NCBI GenBank assembly: GCA_026418015.1
Contig: JAOACE010000026.1
Location: forward strand, 1-64,000
Direction of reading: 5' to 3'
Length of the DNA: 64,000 nucleotides
DNA from: Leptospiraceae bacterium
Lineage (GTDB): Bacteria > Spirochaetota > Leptospiria > Leptospirales > Leptonemataceae
Positions 60,854 to 64,000 of this stretch are shown one piece after another; positions within the stretch are counted from its first letter, which is position 1; each line of letters begins with the position of its first letter. Position numbers and translations under genes: made by a program. Under the pieces are notes generated by a model. That model had not been told where the DNA came from and searched no databases. It was given only the letters and a program-made list of their open reading frames with translations.

Positions 60854-63121
60854 ATGAAGTTTTTAAAAAAAAGAGGGTTAGTCCTTCGTTATAGGACAAA
60901 AAACAACTTAGTTTTTGATGGGAGGATTCCTGAGTATTTGGTGAATGTAATCAAAAACCTTAAAGAAGGGATTTTTAACGTTAATTTACTCAATCATTTG
61001 TTTGAAAACTTGAATGAATCTCAACAAGAAGATTTGAATTTAGTATTAACGGAATTTGTCAGTCATTTTACTCAAAATTCTAATCAAATTAACTTAAAAA
61101 AGAAAGGGCGATTCTACGAGGATTCGGAATCTTCTTTATCCACAAAAACCATCGAAAATCTTGTTTTTTCCCTTTCTAAAAAGGAACGAAGTCATTTTTT
61201 TGATCTTCTTGTAAATTTTATCGAACAGCAAAATAAAAGCATCAAAAAAAATGTTTATTCGAGGATAAGGAAATCCAAACAAAACGAAGAAAAGATATTT
61301 AAATCCAAGTTAGAAAACCTAAAAAAATTCTTGAATTTAGACGAAATCGAAATTCAGGTTGTGGAATTTGTATATTACATTACTTCGAACGAATTTTTTT
61401 TAACGTTATTCCAAGATACATTAAGATATTATAATTTATCTTTGATGATTTCGCTTTTTTTAGATGAGGATGAATATAAAATCAAAAGTGTTCTGCAAAA
61501 AAAATCTAAACTCATTCAATATGGTGTAATCGATATTATCGATGTAAATGAATTACAATTAAACGAAGAGATTTATGAATATTTAATCGATATATCCAGC
61601 TTCGATTTTACCGATAAATTTTTTAAGGTAATTGATCCCAACGACCCGCAAAATAATGTATTGGATTTAAGCCTTTTTAATTTCTACAAAGATAAAATTA
61701 AAATTTTGCAAGCATTGTTAAAAAGCGAAGGAAAGACGAACATATTGTTTTATGGACAATCTGGAACAGGAAAGACTTCTTTAGCAAAGAGTGTAATCGC
61801 GTCTTTAAATAAAAAAATCATTTATGTATCGAATTCACCAGATGTTTCTTCCGATAAAGACAATCATTTTAGCAACAGAATCACTAGTTTAATCATTACT
61901 TGCAATTATGCCAAAGATAATGATGGAATTGTGATAATGGACGAAGCAGATGATTTTTTGAATTCTCATTTCTCTGTGAATAATCTCTTTTTTCGCAATG
62001 CAAAGGGTTCTGATTCTATCCAAAAAAATTGGTTGAATGATTTTTTGGAAAGCCATGACTATAAAATTATCTGGATTACCAATCATACCATGTTGATGGA
62101 CGAATCTGTTAAAAGACGATTTGATTATTCTATACATTTTAACACCTTTAACGGAGAAACAAGAGAGTACATCATTAAAAAAATACTAAAAAAATACGAA
62201 TTAGAAAAATCCATTGAACTACAAGACTTAAAAGAATATTTTTTCGATCTATCGATTCCCATTGGAATTATAGAAAATGCACTTTATCAGGTCCATCAGA
62301 TTTTAAAAGTAAATCTATTGACTAAAAGCGAAATGATCCAAATAGCAAGAGAATTACTCAATAGTAGCTACGAATTAGTCTATAACAATCGCTTAAAAAC
62401 CATTAGCTACGATAGAACCTATTACGATATTGATTTTATCCATGCTGCACCAGAACCTTATCGCGTTCTAAATCAAATAGAAAATTTTATAAAAAACAAC
62501 AAAAATAAACAAAAAAACTTAAACTGCTTATTCTATGGTTTACCTGGCACTGGAAAAACAGAATTTGCACGATATATTGCACAAAAAATCAATTATCGCG
62601 TAATAGAAATTCAACCATCCGATATCAAACATCCTTTATTTGGTGTTTCCGAGCAACTTTTAGGTGATTACTTTCGTAAAGCAAGTAAAGGAAACATTAT
62701 CCTCATTGTAAACGAGATCGATGTGTTTTTATCCAAAGATCTGCAACACGAGGTAAATCATTCTATCCAGCAGCAGTTTATTCAAGAAATGGAAAATTTT
62801 AAAGGAATCTTGATCGGAACAACAAATTCAATCGATCGAATTCCTCTTCGAGCAAAAAGAAGGTTTCATTTAAAAGTAGAATTTTTGCCCATAAAAAAAG
62901 AAAAATTAACCAAAGTGTTTTTAAGGTTTTTTTCGGAACATTTACCAACTCTACAATTATCTCCAGAACAACTAAAAAAATTAGAACAATTAGAAAACCT
63001 AACAATCGGAGATTTCTACATAGTAAAACGTCAGATCGAATACGAAGGAGAACTCTATTTCGAAGAGATTTATCAGAAGTTATCCGAAGAGAACTATTAT
63101 AAATTGCATGATAAAAATTAG
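60854..63121 (+). CDS. Tandem AAA+ ATPase of unknown role
   Basis: The 755-residue cytosolic protein has an N-terminal helical region (1-150), a winged-helix-like middle (about 160-290) and two AAA+ modules. Module 1 has Walker A GQSGTGKTS (301-309), Walker B IVIMDEADDF (359-368) and sensor-1 TNHT (about 409-412). Module 2 has Walker A GLPGTGKTE (562-570), Walker B-like IILIVNEIDVF (615-625, Asn620 in place of Asp), sensor-1 GTTN (655-658) and arginine-finger-like RAKRRF (666-671). Membrane segments and protease domains are absent. The layout recalls COG0464-type ATPases with an extra upstream domain. Partner and substrate are unknown. No Shine-Dalgarno. Confidence 0.85.
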   Translation: MKFLKKRGLVLRYRTKNNLVFDGRIPEYLVNVIKNLKEGIFNVNLLNHLFENLNESQQEDLNLVLTEFVSHFTQNSNQINLKKKGRFYEDSESSLSTKTIENLVFSLSKKERSHFFDLLVNFIEQQNKSIKKNVYSRIRKSKQNEEKIFKSKLENLKKFLNLDEIEIQVVEFVYYITSNEFFLTLFQDTLRYYNLSLMISLFLDEDEYKIKSVLQKKSKLIQYGVIDIIDVNELQLNEEIYEYLIDISSFDFTDKFFKVIDPNDPQNNVLDLSLFNFYKDKIKILQALLKSEGKTNILFYGQSGTGKTSLAKSVIASLNKKIIYVSNSPDVSSDKDNHFSNRITSLIITCNYAKDNDGIVIMDEADDFLNSHFSVNNLFFRNAKGSDSIQKNWLNDFLESHDYKIIWITNHTMLMDESVKRRFDYSIHFNTFNGETREYIIKKILKKYELEKSIELQDLKEYFFDLSIPIGIIENALYQVHQILKVNLLTKSEMIQIARELLNSSYELVYNNRLKTISYDRTYYDIDFIHAAPEPYRVLNQIENFIKNNKNKQKNLNCLFYGLPGTGKTEFARYIAQKINYRVIEIQPSDIKHPLFGVSEQLLGDYFRKASKGNIILIVNEIDVFLSKDLQHEVNHSIQQQFIQEMENFKGILIGTTNSIDRIPLRAKRRFHLKVEFLPIKKEKLTKVFLRFFSEHLPTLQLSPEQLKKLEQLENLTIGDFYIVKRQIEYEGELYFEEIYQKLSEENYYKLHDKN

Positions 63122-63155
63122 TTGTAAAGATTAGAAATATTTTTTGTTTATCTTT

Positions 63156-64000
63156 ATGCATCATCACCACTCCCATTCCCATAATAAGATTTTTTTTATT
63201 GGTATATTACTCAATTTTATTTATGTAATCGTAGAATTTATCTTTGGAATTTACTTAAATTCGCTTTCATTAATTTCGGATTCCATCCATAACCTAAGTG
63301 ATGTGTTGAGTTTAATCATATCGTGGTTGGGATTGTATTTTTCTACAAGAAAACCTACTTATAAAAGGACTTATGGATTTCGTAGGGCAAGCATTTTCTC
63401 TGCTTTTTTGAATGCAGTTATTTTGATGATGGCAATCGGTGGTATTCTTGTAGAAGCAATACAAAGATTGCTGAATCCAATCAGTATTCTTAATACAGAT
63501 TTAATATGGAAGGTGGCAATGTTTGGTATTTTGGTAAATTTTGGAACAGCATTGTTATTCTACAAAGATCAACACCATGATCTAAACATCAAAAGTGCCT
63601 TTTTGCATATGATGGCAGATGGGCTTATCACAGTGGGAGTAATTATTTCTGCTTGGATGATTTCTTTTACTCAATTCTATTGGATCGATCCTTTGTTGAG
63701 TATAGTTATTTCTATCGTAATACTGTGGAGTACCTGGAAGTTGTTCTATCAATCCTTTAACCTAATGATGGACGCTGTGCCCGAAAACATCAATTTAAAC
63801 GAAATTAAACAATATTTAGAAAATTTACCCGGAATAGAAGACGTACACGATTTACATGTCTGGGCAATGAGTACAACAGAAATTGCCTTAACAGTACACA
63901 TGGTTAAACCGGATCACAAAAACGATGATGAGTTGTTGATTAAAATATGTAGAGAGCTCGAAACGAAATTTAACATTCACCATTCAACGATACAATTCGA
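63156..64000 (+). CDS. Cation diffusion facilitator (CDF) metal efflux protein, cut by right edge
   Basis: The ATG at 63156 opens a frame that runs off the right edge with 281 codons visible. The start MHHHHSHSHNK is a histidine-rich metal-binding tail. The CDF transport sites are in SLISDSIHNLSDVLS (His and Asp in TM2, about 40-54) and AFLHMMADGLITVG (TM5, about 148-161). YGFRRASIFSAFLNA is the usual TM3 entrance. The cytoplasmic C-terminal domain has GIEDVHDLHVWAMS (about 227-240). It belongs near the CzcD/ZitB group, which expels zinc or cadmium by proton exchange. It starts 34 bases after the AAA+ gene. Confidence 0.93.
   Translation, partial: MHHHHSHSHNKIFFIGILLNFIYVIVEFIFGIYLNSLSLISDSIHNLSDVLSLIISWLGLYFSTRKPTYKRTYGFRRASIFSAFLNAVILMMAIGGILVEAIQRLLNPISILNTDLIWKVAMFGILVNFGTALLFYKDQHHDLNIKSAFLHMMADGLITVGVIISAWMISFTQFYWIDPLLSIVISIVILWSTWKLFYQSFNLMMDAVPENINLNEIKQYLENLPGIEDVHDLHVWAMSTTEIALTVHMVKPDHKNDDELLIKICRELETKFNIHHSTIQF

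Noticed and set aside
1-64000. tRNA, rRNA, CRISPR array, insertion sequence or prophage
   Set aside because: Intergenic stretches were read for cloverleaf-like or conserved RNA sequence, regularly spaced repeats, transposase motifs and phage genes. None was recognised; small RNAs without known motifs would be missed.

Overview
The window is compact, AT-rich chromosomal DNA (roughly 30% G+C by eye) from a spirochaete, most likely a deep member of the Leptospirales. The clues are an FlaA-like filament sheath protein, a fliI-fliJ-flbB flagellar cluster, a spiro-SPASM-type protein, DUF1574- and DUF1564-like proteins known mainly from Leptospira, 7TMR-DISM receptors, SpoIIE/PP2C phosphatases, a class III adenylate cyclase and a full 14-subunit complex I. 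No rRNA, tRNA, CRISPR array, insertion sequence or prophage was recognised. No gene-free stretch exceeds about 300 bases; the longest (60572-60853) is AT-rich and holds nothing I can name.

Layout. 1-4151: a 7TMR-DISM sensor cut by the left edge, DUF4279, FlaA-like, an unknown protein and a membrane adenylate cyclase with a periplasmic EF-hand-type loop. 4373-11171: carA, a parvulin-type chaperone, a three-gene sugar or glycan module (spiro-SPASM, SpsF-like, SpsG-like) and a CPBP protease. 11242-12260: a CoA-ester-lyase-type aldolase with a clear terminator. 12390-26231: nuoABCDEFGHIJKLMN in canonical order, followed without a visible break by an acyltransferase, a chemoreceptor and an MFS transporter. 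29716-32464: an MBOAT plus DUF1574 O-acylation pair on the minus strand. 32642-40281: a 7TMR-DISM/SpoIIE phosphatase, trxB, DUF2203, Bcp peroxiredoxin, leucyl aminopeptidase, a stand-alone lipoyl domain, a GDSL hydrolase and an SRAP protein. 40416-40925: a DUF1564-like gene of higher G+C. 41027-54076: PP2C and penicillin-acylase pair, second chemoreceptor, purL, S41 protease, nadB, lone OppF-type ATPase, HtrA. 54139-57472: Ub-Mut7C protein, a PTS enzyme I with its full catalytic set, and a SpoIIE phosphatase. 57558-60215: fliI, fliJ, a small overlapping ORF and flbB. 60217-64000: a zinc-finger microprotein pair, a tandem AAA+ ATPase and a cation efflux protein cut by the right edge.

Themes. 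Signalling dominates: adenylate cyclase, two chemoreceptors, three serine phosphatases, two 7TMR-DISM receptors and an orphan phosphotransferase enzyme I. Genes overlap heavily, including at convergent 3' ends. At several starts of transcription units, a sigma70-type -35/-10 pair sits so close to the start codon that the mRNA would be almost leaderless. Genes inside operons instead carry good Shine-Dalgarno sequences.

The most unusual items are the near-leaderless promoters, the radical-SAM-like protein without cluster cysteines, the EF-hand loop in the cyclase sensor, the fliJ dual-coding overlap, the orphan enzyme I next to a phosphatase, the tandem AAA+ protein with an altered second Walker B, and the zinc-finger microprotein opposite flbB. 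No wholly new multi-gene system can be claimed from sequence alone.
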